A program made the translations under genes and the position numbers. From NCBI RefSeq assembly GCF_028527925.1, contig NZ_JAPESW010000036.1, positions 1 to 35,774 of the forward strand: a DNA stretch of 35,774 bases, given 5' to 3'. The stretch comes from Cellulomonas fimi. Lineage in GTDB: Bacteria > Actinomycetota > Actinomycetes > Actinomycetales > Cellulomonadaceae. Positions 22,148 to 30,045 of the stretch are shown here, one piece after another; position 1 is the first letter of the stretch; each line of letters opens with the position of its first letter. Under the pieces are notes generated by a model. It saw only the letters and a program-made list of their open reading frames with translations. It was not told where the DNA came from and searched no databases.

Positions 22148-22186
22148 GCCGAGGCCGGCCCGGGACGTGCCCGGACCGGCCTCGGC
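22148..22186 (-). terminator. Hairpin terminator of cbhB
   Basis: GCCGAGGCCGG (22148-22158) pairs with CCGGCCTCGGC (22176-22186); an inner 5-bp stem extends it past one mismatch. It lies 17 bp beyond the cbhB stop. Confidence 0.85.
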
Positions 22187-22202
22187 TGTCGTGCGGGTGG
22201 CG

Positions 22203-25200
22203 TCAGCTGCAGGCGCCGCCGTTGAGCGTGAACGACGTGGGGTTCGTGTTCGTGCCCGAGTGCGAGCCGTTGAAGCCGATGTCGACGCTCTGGCCAGGGG
22301 CCAGCGTGCCGTTCCACGCCTCGTTGGTCGCGGTCACCGTGGTGCCGGACTGGCTCCACTTCGCGCTCCAGCCCTGCTGCACCCGCTGACCGTTCGCGAA
22401 CGAGAAGCCGAGGCTCCAGCCGTTCAGGGTGGTCGTGCCGGTGTTGGTGACCTTCACCGAGGCGGTGAAGCCCGTGTTCCAGCTGCTGGCGTTGTAGGTG
22501 ACCTTGCAGGACCCGGTCGTCTGCGACGACTTGGTCGTGACCGACAGGGCGCTCGACGCGGCGGACACGTTGCCCGCGACGTCCCGTGCCCGGACGGTGT
22601 ACTGGTACGCCGTGGCGGCGGTGAGGCCGCTGTCGGTGTACGTGGCGGAGGTCGGCGTGCCGACCTTCGTCGTGCCGCGGTAGACGTCGTAGCCCGCGAG
22701 GCCCGAGCCACCGGTGTCGGTGGACGCGTTCCACGTGAGCGTCACGCTCGTCTCGCCGATCGTCGTGGCCGTGAGGCCCGTCGGGACGCTCGGCGCGGTC
22801 GTGTCCGGCGTGGTGTCGGACTTCGTGGTGACCGTGACGGCCGTCGAGCCGGCGGACACGTTGCCCGCGACGTCACGCGCCCGGACCGAGTACTGGTACG
22901 CGGTCGCGGCGGCGAGGCCGGTGTCGGTGAACGTCGTGCCCGTCGTCTGGCCGACGCGGGTCGTGCCGCGGTACACGTCGTACCCGGCGAGGCCCGAGCC
23001 GCCCGCGTTGTCCGTCGACGCGGACCACACGATCGTCACGCTGTTCGTCGTGCTCGCGCTCGACAGGATCGACGGCACGCTCGGCGCCGTCGTGTCGGAC
23101 GGCGTCGCCTTGGTGGTGACGGCGAGCGCCGAGGACGCCGCGGACACGTTGCCGGCCGCGTCGACCGCCCGGACGGTGTACGAGTACGCCGTCGAGGCCG
23201 TCAGGCCGGTGTCGGTGAAGGACGTCGTCGTCGCCGAGCCGACCTTCGTGGTGCCGCGGTACACGTCGTACGACGCCACGCGGGTGTCGTCCGTCGAGGC
23301 CGTCCAGGTGATCGTCGCCTCGGTCGAGGTGACGAGGCCCGCCTGCAGACCCGTCGGGACCGACGGCGGCGTGGTGTCCGGCGTGGTGGTGCCGTCGTCG
23401 AACATGCGCGCGTAGTCCGCGAGCGCGCCGGCCACGGCCGTCTGGGCCCAGAACCGGTGGTACCGGAACTGCGGCTCCGCGCCGCCGTCGAGGTACGCCT
23501 GCACCTTGTTCCAGTTCGGGTCCTTCTTGTAGAAGCTGCGGATGTCCAGGAAGGACACGCCGGGCTTGATGACGTCGCCGTTGGGCATCGTGCCGGTCCA
23601 GCCGGACGGGATGTAGATGCCGTCACCGTTGGCGACGTAGGTGTCGTCGAACCGCTTGTAGTCGCCGCGGGTCTCGACCGCCGAGACGCCGAGCGGGTCC
23701 TGGTTGTTGGCCCAGATGGCGTCGAGCAGCGCCTTCGCCTTGTCGCGCGACGCGGTGTCGCCCGACTTGGCCGCGTAGAACAGCAGCGCACGTGCGGTGT
23801 CGGCGGCGACGCCGACGTCCTGGCCGTAGCTGGTCACCTCGACCGTGAGGCCGGGGTTGCCCGTCGGGGCGGCCGCGTTCCAGGTGTCCGGCTTGCCGGT
23901 CCACTTGAGCTCGCTCGGGACCTTCCAGTTGGCGCCGTCGGTCGAGATGTTCGCGACGACCCACGGGACCCACTTGTCGAGGATCTTCTTCGCCTGGGCG
24001 TTGCCCGACGCGTAGTAGAGCTCGGCGACGCGCTGCACGCCCCACGCCTGCATGCCGAACCAGCGGTTCGACGGCGGGTCGACGTAGACGGGCGCCTCGG
24101 TGTAGCCCATGCCGTAGAACGTGGGCGTGCCGGCCGGGGGCTGCGCGTAGGCGCCGTCCCAGCTGTTCGTCGCGCCACCGGCGATGCCACCGTTGGACGC
24201 CTGCAGCCACGTGTAGAACTCGAGCTGGCGCTGCATCGAGGCGGACCAGTCGGACTTGGCGGTCGGCGACTTCGGCGTCAGCTTCGGGTCGGTCGACAGC
24301 GCCCACGCGGCGAGCGGGTTCTGGTAGCCGAAGTGCGCGTGCGACGAGCCGATGCGCCACGCCCAGCCGGCGTTGGTGTCGGTCGCGCCGCCCCAGGCCA
24401 TGTACCAGGAGAGCAGGTAGTGCGCGGCCTCACGGCCCTGGCCGGCGGCGCAGGACGGCGAGGTGCAGCCGATCTTCTTGAAGTACTTGTCGAAGAGCGT
24501 GTAGCGCAGGTAGTCGCCCATCTTGGCGGCCTTCGCCACGGTCGCGGCGACGTCGGCGGCCTTGCCCTGCTCGGTCGCCCACTGGTTGGCCCAGTAGACG
24601 GCCTCGACGGCACGCGCGTCGGCGTCGGACGCCGAGGTGTACTTCCACTGCTTCGCGTACGACGCGTCCTTGGTGAACAGGTCGAGGAACCCGTTCTTGC
24701 CGCCGTACTTGAACTCCTCGCACGACGGCTGCGGGACGGTCTCCCAGACCGACTCCTGCGGGCCGCGCTGGAAGGTGTTGATGAACGACGTCCCGGTCGC
24801 GGTCGGGCCGAGCTCGCAGCCCGCGCCCGGCGTGGCGCCGAAGCCGTAGATGTTGTCGACGTCGGCCAGCCAGTGCATCTGGTAGACGTCCGCGTTGCCG
24901 TAGGTCGACTTGAGCTCGGCGCCGATCGGGTCGGTGCCGCCGGTGATGCCGCTGTTGAGCTGCGACGGGTAGGAGCTCGGGTGGTTGAACTCGGGCGCGT
25001 AGGTGGCCGGCGAGTTGGGGTTGTAGAAGGAGTTCGTGGGCTGATCCACCGACTGGGGGATCATGTACTTCTCCATCGTGTCCCAGGCGTGGTTGAGCGG
25101 TGCCCAGTCCTGGGTGACCTGGCCGTAGAGGGCCTCGAGCCACAGCCAGTAGGAGTACGCCTCGGAGGTCGTCTCGTGGCCGTAGTCGGGCGCCTCGACC

Positions 25201-25475
25201 ATGAGGGTCTCGACGGCGTGGTACGGGATGCCCTGGGCGCTGAAGTACCCGTTGGCCGGGTCCTTGATCTTGTCGTACTGCGCGAGGAACCGCTGCGCGT
25301 ACTCGCCGTCGACGGCGGCGCGCACCGGCGAGGCCGCGGGGACGGTGACCGTGGCGGGCAAGCCCGCTCCGGCCGCGGCGAGCGCGGGGGTGATCCCCGC
25401 GGTCGCCAGGAACGACGACACACCTACGGTGGCTACAGCCACCCAGGCGGTTCGCCGGCGGGTCGTTGACGACAT
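22203..25475 (-). CDS. cbhB: GH48 cellobiohydrolase with three FnIII modules and CBM2 (CbhB)
   Basis: A 1,090-residue secreted processive exocellulase acting on cellulose chain ends. The leader (about 1-50) has a hydrophobic core [19 protein letters not shown] and an ALAAA cleavage region; the mature GH48 domain starts near [20 protein letters not shown]. The proposed catalytic acid lies in [16 protein letters not shown], and [13 protein letters not shown] and [20 protein letters not shown] are GH48 hallmarks. GH48 ends near residue 695 ([12 protein letters not shown]). Three FnIII repeats of about 95 residues follow (each with [16 protein letters not shown] strands), then CBM2 from about 988 with terminal cysteines ([12 protein letters not shown] to NGGACS). 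Size and module order equal C. fimi CbhB as I remember it. ATG at 25475 follows GAAAGG. Expression probably responds to a CelR-like repressor. Confidence 0.96.
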   Translation of the reverse strand: MSSTTRRRTAWVAVATVGVSSFLATAGITPALAAAGAGLPATVTVPAASPVRAAVDGEYAQRFLAQYDKIKDPANGYFSAQGIPYHAVETLMVEAPDYGHETTSEAYSYWLWLEALYGQVTQDWAPLNHAWDTMEKYMIPQSVDQPTNSFYNPNSPATYAPEFNHPSSYPSQLNSGITGGTDPIGAELKSTYGNADVYQMHWLADVDNIYGFGATPGAGCELGPTATGTSFINTFQRGPQESVWETVPQPSCEEFKYGGKNGFLDLFTKDASYAKQWKYTSASDADARAVEAVYWANQWATEQGKAADVAATVAKAAKMGDYLRYTLFDKYFKKIGCTSPSCAAGQGREAAHYLLSWYMAWGGATDTNAGWAWRIGSSHAHFGYQNPLAAWALSTDPKLTPKSPTAKSDWSASMQRQLEFYTWLQASNGGIAGGATNSWDGAYAQPPAGTPTFYGMGYTEAPVYVDPPSNRWFGMQAWGVQRVAELYYASGNAQAKKILDKWVPWVVANISTDGANWKVPSELKWTGKPDTWNAAAPTGNPGLTVEVTSYGQDVGVAADTARALLFYAAKSGDTASRDKAKALLDAIWANNQDPLGVSAVETRGDYKRFDDTYVANGDGIYIPSGWTGTMPNGDVIKPGVSFLDIRSFYKKDPNWNKVQAYLDGGAEPQFRYHRFWAQTAVAGALADYARMFDDGTTTPDTTPPSVPTGLQAGLVTSTEATITWTASTDDTRVASYDVYRGTTKVGSATTTSFTDTGLTASTAYSYTVRAVDAAGNVSAASSALAVTTKATPSDTTAPSVPSILSSASTTNSVTIVWSASTDNAGGSGLAGYDVYRGTTRVGQTTGTTFTDTGLAAATAYQYSVRARDVAGNVSAGSTAVTVTTKSDTTPDTTAPSVPTGLTATTIGETSVTLTWNASTDTGGSGLAGYDVYRGTTKVGTPTSATYTDSGLTAATAYQYTVRARDVAGNVSAASSALSVTTKSSQTTGSCKVTYNASSWNTGFTASVKVTNTGTTTLNGWSLGFSFANGQRVQQGWSAKWSQSGTTVTATNEAWNGTLAPGQSVDIGFNGSHSGTNTNPTSFTLNGGACS

Positions 25476-25702
25476 CGTCCGTACCTTTCGTGGTGTGCGG
25501 GCCGCCCGTGCGACGTCACGCGGGCGTGCCCACCGGGTCCCGTGCGGGCACGCGCGGGACGGTGGCGGAGGTGCACTCCTGCCCGGCCTGGCCCTCGGGC
25601 CGGTGTCCGCGGCGATGCGGGCGGCTCGGGGTGCACGTCGGGCAGGTCGGGCCAACCATCCGCAACCGCACAGAGGGCGTCCAGACTCCTAAACCTTTCG
25701 GG

Positions 25703-25716
25703 TGGGAGCGCGACCA
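25703..25716. promoter_or_regulatory. Imperfect CelR-type operator upstream of cbhB
   Basis: TGGGAGCGCGACCA matches 12 of 14 positions of TGGGAGCGCTCCCA, the palindrome bound by the LacI-family cellulase repressor CelR of Thermobifida and reported before cellulase genes of related actinobacteria. It lies about 230 bp before the cbhB start. The site is asymmetric, with the left half perfect. Confidence 0.5.
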
Positions 25717-25782
25717 CACCGGGCCTCCGACATGCTCGGCTCCCACGGCGTTCCCACGACGCGCGTGGGCGCGCCGGCACGA

Positions 25783-25818
25783 CGACGGCCCGCCGGGAAC
25801 CTCCCCGACGGGCCGTCG
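25783..25818 (-). terminator. Hairpin terminator of the ABC transporter operon
   Basis: CGACGGCCCG (25783-25792) pairs with CGGGCCGTCG (25809-25818), a perfect 10-bp stem with a 16-nt loop, 30 bp past the permease stop on the minus strand. Confidence 0.8.
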
Positions 25819-25847
25819 CGCTCCCCCTCCTGAGAGCGATCAGGTGC

Positions 25848-26660
25848 TCACGACCAGCGGAACAGGCGCGCCGCGAGCGGGATGCCGACCAGCGCCCACG
25901 CGGCCAGCGCGAGCAGCTCGACGCCCGGGAACGGCTGCCCGAACCACGCCGCCGACATCGCCTGCGCGGCGGCGCCCAGCGGGGTCCACTGCGCGATGGT
26001 CTGCACCACGTCGGGCATGAGCGGCAGCGGCAGCCACACGCCCGCGAAGAACAGCGACAGGAAGTAGACGGTCGCGCCGATGCCGTTCGCCGCCGGGCCG
26101 GTCGGGGCGACCGCTGCGATGAGCGAGCCGACCGCGAACGCCGCCAGCACCGACAGGACGAACGCACCGACGACGAGCAGGGGCTGCGTGGGTGCCTCGA
26201 CACCGACCACGATCATGCCGAGGACGACCGCGAGCACCGCCGCGACGAGCAGCGCGCCCAGGTTGACCGCGACCTGCGCGACCAGCACGCGCGTCGGCGG
26301 GACGGGCGTCGTCGACAGCCGGCGCAGGACGCCGCGCTGCCGGTAGGTGGCGATCGTCGTCGGGTACGTCGTGAACGCGACCGTGCCGACCGCGAGCGCC
26401 AGCACCGTCGGCGTGTAGCCGGTGATAGCGGTGAACTGCGACAGGATCGGGTCCTTGTCGTCGAACGGCTGGTCCGCCCACGGCATCACGAGGCCGAGCA
26501 CCGTGAGCAGCAGGCCGGGGAAGACGATCGCGAAGAACGCGTTCGACGGGTCACGGAGGAACAGGCGGCCCTCCGTGACGGTGAGGCGGCGCAGGGCGCG
26601 CGTGCCCGACGGGCGGCGCGGAGCCGCGGTGCGGGCGGGGCTCGTGGTCGTCGTGGACAT
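25848..26660 (-). CDS. ABC-2 type transporter permease
   Basis: A 270-residue drug-export-type permease with six membrane segments. Features are FLRDPSNAFFAIVFPGLLLT near residue 33, YRQRGVLRRLSTTPVPPTRV (the coupling region typical of DrrB/ABC-2 permeases) and SLFFAGVWLPLPLMPDVVQT before the last helices. It is the partner of the ATPase directly upstream (stop at 26665, 4 nt gap). The likely role is export of a drug, antibiotic or lipid, or self-resistance; the substrate is unknown. ATG at 26660 begins a Thr-rich cytoplasmic tail. Confidence 0.9.
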   Translation of the reverse strand: MSTTTTSPARTAAPRRPSGTRALRRLTVTEGRLFLRDPSNAFFAIVFPGLLLTVLGLVMPWADQPFDDKDPILSQFTAITGYTPTVLALAVGTVAFTTYPTTIATYRQRGVLRRLSTTPVPPTRVLVAQVAVNLGALLVAAVLAVVLGMIVVGVEAPTQPLLVVGAFVLSVLAAFAVGSLIAAVAPTGPAANGIGATVYFLSLFFAGVWLPLPLMPDVVQTIAQWTPLGAAAQAMSAAWFGQPFPGVELLALAAWALVGIPLAARLFRWS

Positions 26661-26664
26661 GGCC

Positions 26665-27648
26665 TCAGTTCTCCCGGTTCTTCGCGCGGCGCGCGGCCGT
26701 GGCGGTGGTGACGGACGGGCCGGCGTCCTGCGACGCGCGACCGGTGAGGGCGACGAACGCGTCCTCGAGCGAGCCCTGCTCCAGGTGCAGGTCGAGCGGG
26801 CGGATCCCGTGCTGGTGGAGGGCGACGAGCACGTCCTGCACGACGTTGTCGGTGCCACGGACCTCGATGGTCGCGTCGGCCGTGGCGTGCGCGGCGGAGA
26901 CGTGCGTGACCGACGCGGCGCGGTCGAGCAGCCCCGCGGGCAGCGGGGCCGACGGGCGGAACCGCAGCACCTGCTCGGCCGTGGCGCGCGCGGCGAGCTC
27001 GGCGGGCGTCCCGGTGGCGACGACGCGGCCCGCGTCGATGAGCGCGATCCGGTCGCACAGCCGCTCCGCCTCCTCCATCAGGTGCGTGACCAGCACGATC
27101 GTCACGCCGCGCTGCCGGATCGCGTCGACGACGCCCCACGTCTCACGGCGGGCGTGCGGGTCGAGGCCCGTCGTGAGCTCGTCGAGGATCGCGACCTCGG
27201 GGTTCCCGACGAGCGCGAGGGCGACCGAGAGCCGCTGCTTCTGCCCTCCCGAGAGGTTCTGGAACCGGGTGTCCGCCTTCTCGGTCAGCCCGAGGTCGGC
27301 GATCAGCGAGGCCGGGTCGGCCGGGTCCTCGTAGAAGGACGCGTACAGGTCGAGCGCCTCACGGACGGTGATGCGCGGCGGCAGCTCGCTCTCCTGGAGC
27401 TGGAGGCCGACGCGCTCGTGCAGGCGGCGCGCGTCGCGGCGCGGGTCGAGGCCGAGGACGCGGACGTCGCCCGCGTCGGCGTGGCGCAGGCCGCCGACGA
27501 TCTCGACGGTCGTCGTCTTGCCGGCGCCGTTGCGGCCGAGGATGCCGAAGATCTCGCCCGGCTGGACGTGCAGGGAGACGTCGTCGACGGCGACGTTGCG
27601 GCCGTAGGTCTTGCGCAGGTGCTCGACCTCGATGACGGGGGTGGGCAT
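26665..27648 (-). CDS. ABC transporter ATP-binding protein (DrrA-like)
   Basis: A 327-residue ATPase with Walker A GRNGAGKTTT near residue 40, Q loop LQLQESELPP, signature LSGGQKQRLSVALAL, Walker B VAILDELTTGLDPHARRETW and switch His in VTHLMEEAERLCDRI. The extension after about residue 220 (FRPSAPLPAGLLD to LEDAFVALTGRA) is the DrrA-type C-terminal domain ending in the 'LEDAFVALTG' motif common in drug/antibiotic exporters. ATG at 27648 is preceded by AGGAGGAGC, a strong ribosome binding site, so it can be translated on its own after the 152-bp gap that separates it from the upstream transporter genes. Confidence 0.93.
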   Translation of the reverse strand: MPTPVIEVEHLRKTYGRNVAVDDVSLHVQPGEIFGILGRNGAGKTTTVEIVGGLRHADAGDVRVLGLDPRRDARRLHERVGLQLQESELPPRITVREALDLYASFYEDPADPASLIADLGLTEKADTRFQNLSGGQKQRLSVALALVGNPEVAILDELTTGLDPHARRETWGVVDAIRQRGVTIVLVTHLMEEAERLCDRIALIDAGRVVATGTPAELAARATAEQVLRFRPSAPLPAGLLDRAASVTHVSAAHATADATIEVRGTDNVVQDVLVALHQHGIRPLDLHLEQGSLEDAFVALTGRASQDAGPSVTTATAARRAKNREN

Positions 27649-27800
27649 GGTGCTCCTCCTGGGTCGGTGCGGGACGGGTGGGCCTCGGCCGGTCGTCGGG
27701 ACCGGCGCGAGGGTGTGCGGTGCCGCGGGAGCGGCGTCGGGCCGTCCCGTGGTGCGCGGAGAGGTGCGTGGTGCGGGTGCCCGCGTCGGCGGGCGGTGGG

Positions 27801-28562
27801 TCAGCTGGTGCGGACGGGCACGTCGGCGGTCCGGACGAGCCGGTCGACGACGACCGCCATGACGGCGACGAGGACGAGGCTCGCGGCGACGGCCATGGGC
27901 ACGGTGACGCCGTTGCCGCCGAACCAGGTCTCGGTCGCGATCGGGCCGGCGTCGGCGGCGAAGAAGGCCGAGACGAGCAGGATCGGGCCCGCGGTGAACG
28001 GCAGCAGGAGCGTGCCCCACCACCCGCCGGTCCGCAGGTAGACGATACCGACGAGCAGCCCCGACACGTAGGCCACGAGGTAGGTGAGCAGCGCCGCCGG
28101 GATGAACGTCTCCGGCCCGGCCCCGGCCGAGAGGTCGTCGAAGAACTGCCACCGCCAGCCGGCGGCGTCGAAGACCGCTCGCTCGACGAGGAGCAGCAGC
28201 GAGAACATCCCGCCGTAGAGCACCGCCGTCACGGCGGCTGCCACGAGCGACCCGCGGACCAGGCTGCGGCGGGTCAGGCCCGTCGCGACGTGGATCGGGA
28301 AGTACGTCGTGGTGACGATGATGAACACCGAGAACGGGAACCAGATCGCGCCCTGGCGGGCGAACGCGACGATGCTGTTGTGCAGGTCACCGACGTTCGT
28401 GACGATCAGGATCGCCGCGGTCGCCACGACGACGGCGAGCCCCCAGAACCACGCGGCGAGGTAGACCTGCGTGCGCAGCAGCCAGCGGGCGGTGAGCCAC
28501 GTCTGGCTCTCGACGTAGCCGGCCCGGGCCTTCGCCGGGAGGGCGGGCGTGGCGGCGGTCAT
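27801..28562 (-). CDS. ABC transporter membrane protein (Ytr-type permease)
   Basis: A 253-residue membrane protein with about six hydrophobic segments, beginning after TWLTARWLLRTQVYLAAWFW. Further segments include FPFSVFIIVTTTYFPIHVAT, VTAVLYGGMFSLLLLVERAV and LLTYLVAYVSGLLVGIVYLR. The ATG overlaps the stop of the upstream ATPase (ATGA), showing a two-gene transporter unit under the GntR regulator. It has no recognisable substrate signature; such regulator-ATPase-permease units are often induced by cell-wall antibiotics (B. subtilis ytr). A 150-bp gap without features separates it from the DrrA-like gene. Confidence 0.85.
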   Translation of the reverse strand: MTAATPALPAKARAGYVESQTWLTARWLLRTQVYLAAWFWGLAVVVATAAILIVTNVGDLHNSIVAFARQGAIWFPFSVFIIVTTTYFPIHVATGLTRRSLVRGSLVAAAVTAVLYGGMFSLLLLVERAVFDAAGWRWQFFDDLSAGAGPETFIPAALLTYLVAYVSGLLVGIVYLRTGGWWGTLLLPFTAGPILLVSAFFAADAGPIATETWFGGNGVTVPMAVAASLVLVAVMAVVVDRLVRTADVPVRTS

Positions 28563-29470
28563 CGGGACTCCTGCGGGGTGAGGGCGTCGGCGGTCTCGCC
28601 GGCGCCGCGGTCGGTCAGGTGGACGAAGAGGTCCTGCAGCCCGACGGCGCCGAGCTCGAGGCCGGCCGCGCGGGCGCGGGCGTCGTCGTCGGCCTGCGTG
28701 CCGATGACGGTCGCCTGGGCCGTGCGCCCGAGGGACTGGCGGGCGACGACGCGGCGGCCGGCGACGAACGCGTCGACAGCATCGGCCGGGCCCGTGACGG
28801 TGAGACCCTGCTCGCGCAGGGTGGTCGCGTCGTCGGCGGCCAGCACACGACCCTTGTCGATGACGACGACGTCCTCGAGCAACCGCTCGACCTCGCCGAT
28901 GAGGTGGCTCGACAGCACGATCGTGCGCGGGTGCTCGATCCAGTCGGCGAGCAGCGCGTCGTAGAACGCGTACCGCGCCGGGGCGTCCATGCCGAGGTGC
29001 ACCTCGTCGAGCAGCGTGAGCGGTGCGCGCGTCGCGATGCCGACGACGACGCCGAACGCCGAGCGCTGCCCGCGGCTCATGCGGTCGGGGCGCTTGTCGG
29101 GGTCGAGCTCGAACCGGTCGAGCAACGCCTCCGCGGTGGCGCGGTCGAAGTGCGGCCGGCGGTCCGCGAGGAACGACAGATTCTCCTTGATCGCCTCGTC
29201 GGGGACGACGTCGCCGCTCTCCCGGATCAGGCAGGTCCCGCCCATGATCCGCGGGTTCTCCCACGGGTCCTCGCCGTCGACCAGGATCGTGCCGCCGTTG
29301 CGGCGGCGGAACGCGGCCAGCACCGACAGGAACGTCGTCTTGCCCGAGCCGTTGCGGCCGAGCAGGCCGGTGATCGCGCCGGGGCGGATCTCGAAGGACA
29401 CCGCGTCGAGCGCGGTCGTCGAGCCGTAACGGGCGGTGAGGTCACGGACCTCGACGCCGAAGCCGGTCAT
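28559..29470 (-). CDS. ABC transporter ATP-binding protein (YtrB-like)
   Basis: A 303-residue ATPase. Walker A is GRNGSGKTTF near residue 38, the signature is divergent, MSRGQRSAFGVVVGIA in place of LSGGQ, Walker B is LTLLDEVHLGMDAPARYAFY, and the switch His is in VLSSHLIGEVERLLEDVVVI. The divergent signature and the V-H-L-G-M-D after Walker B are typical of the YtrB/EcsA-like branch that accompanies YtrA regulators. Residues 230-303 form a C-terminal domain of unknown role. ATG 29470 overlaps the TGA of the regulator gene (ATGA), and its own TGA overlaps the permease ATG, so the three are tightly coupled. Confidence 0.92.
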   Translation of the reverse strand: MTGFGVEVRDLTARYGSTTALDAVSFEIRPGAITGLLGRNGSGKTTFLSVLAAFRRRNGGTILVDGEDPWENPRIMGGTCLIRESGDVVPDEAIKENLSFLADRRPHFDRATAEALLDRFELDPDKRPDRMSRGQRSAFGVVVGIATRAPLTLLDEVHLGMDAPARYAFYDALLADWIEHPRTIVLSSHLIGEVERLLEDVVVIDKGRVLAADDATTLREQGLTVTGPADAVDAFVAGRRVVARQSLGRTAQATVIGTQADDDARARAAGLELGAVGLQDLFVHLTDRGAGETADALTPQESR

Positions 29471-29880
29471 CGGGCACCTGCCTGGGGGGTGTCGGTGGTG
29501 GGCTGTGCGGGAGCGGCAGCGGCCGCGGCCGCGCGCTCGCGGAGGCGGGCGACGACCTCGTCGACGTCGATCCCGAGCAGGCGGGCCTGCTCGAGCACCG
29601 GGTCGACGACGTCGGCGAAGAACGTGTCGCGGCGCTCGGCGCGCAGCTTCTCGCGCGCACCGGGGGCGACGAACATGCCGACCCCGCGGCGCTTGTAGAG
29701 GACGCCCTCGTCGACCAGCTCGGCGAACGCCTTGGCGGCGGTGGCCGGGTTGATGCGGAAGGTCGTCGCGTACTGCGTCGTGGACATGACCTGCTCCTCG
29801 GCCTCGAGGGCGCCGCTGAGGACGTCCTGACGGATCTGGTCGGCGATCTGGACGTACAGGGGTTCACGGCCGTCGAACAT
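29467..29880 (-). CDS. GntR-family regulator, YtrA subfamily
   Basis: A 137-residue repressor-type regulator. The winged helix covers about residues 5-75: REPLYVQIADQIRQDVLSGA, YATTFRINPATAAKAFAELV and DEGVLYKRRGVGMFVAPGAR. The short C-terminal tail (RRDTFFADVVDPVLEQARLL to VVARLRERAAAA) is the dimerisation region of the YtrA subfamily, which regulates neighbouring ABC transporter genes. It is the first gene of the minus-strand transporter operon, and the perfect palindrome at 29910-29935, 30 bp upstream of its start, is its likely operator. ATG at 29880 is preceded by AGGAG. Confidence 0.93.
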   Translation of the reverse strand: MFDGREPLYVQIADQIRQDVLSGALEAEEQVMSTTQYATTFRINPATAAKAFAELVDEGVLYKRRGVGMFVAPGAREKLRAERRDTFFADVVDPVLEQARLLGIDVDEVVARLRERAAAAAAAPAQPTTDTPQAGAR

Positions 29881-29909
29881 GCGGCTGCTCCTGTCGTCGT
29901 GGAGTTCCT

Positions 29910-29935
29910 TGGTTCATTACTCGACTAATGAACCA
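29910..29935. promoter_or_regulatory. Palindromic operator, probably for the YtrA-type regulator
   Basis: TGGTTCATTA (29910-29919) and TAATGAACCA (29926-29935) are perfect inverted repeats with a 6-bp spacer. The AT-rich arms stand out from the surrounding DNA. The site lies in the divergent region between the GntR gene (start 29880) and the oxidoreductase gene (start 30046), so it may control both. Confidence 0.8.
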
Positions 29936-30045
29936 CAGAACCACCGCGCGCCACAAGAGGGCGAGGGAAGGTCCGGGGTGGTTCCCTCGTTGCGGCAGGT
30001 GCGGCCCTTGTTCCCCCGCCGCACGCCCGACGACGACGAGGACTT

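Larger units (their letters stand above)
25476..25847. other. cbhB upstream region (372 bp, no gene)
   Basis: This stretch holds the cbhB leader and promoter region and, at its right end, the terminator of the ABC permease gene. Apart from the operator-like site at 25703 and a repeated ACCTTTCG (25483-25490, 25693-25700) there is a direct TCCCA pair (TCCCACGGCGTTCCCA, 25741-25756). No open frame in it looks coding. Confidence 0.7.

Noticed and set aside
22077..25469. 1,130-codon open frame opposite cbhB
   Set aside because: It is an antisense shadow of the GH48 gene with no recognisable domain and a highly biased composition.
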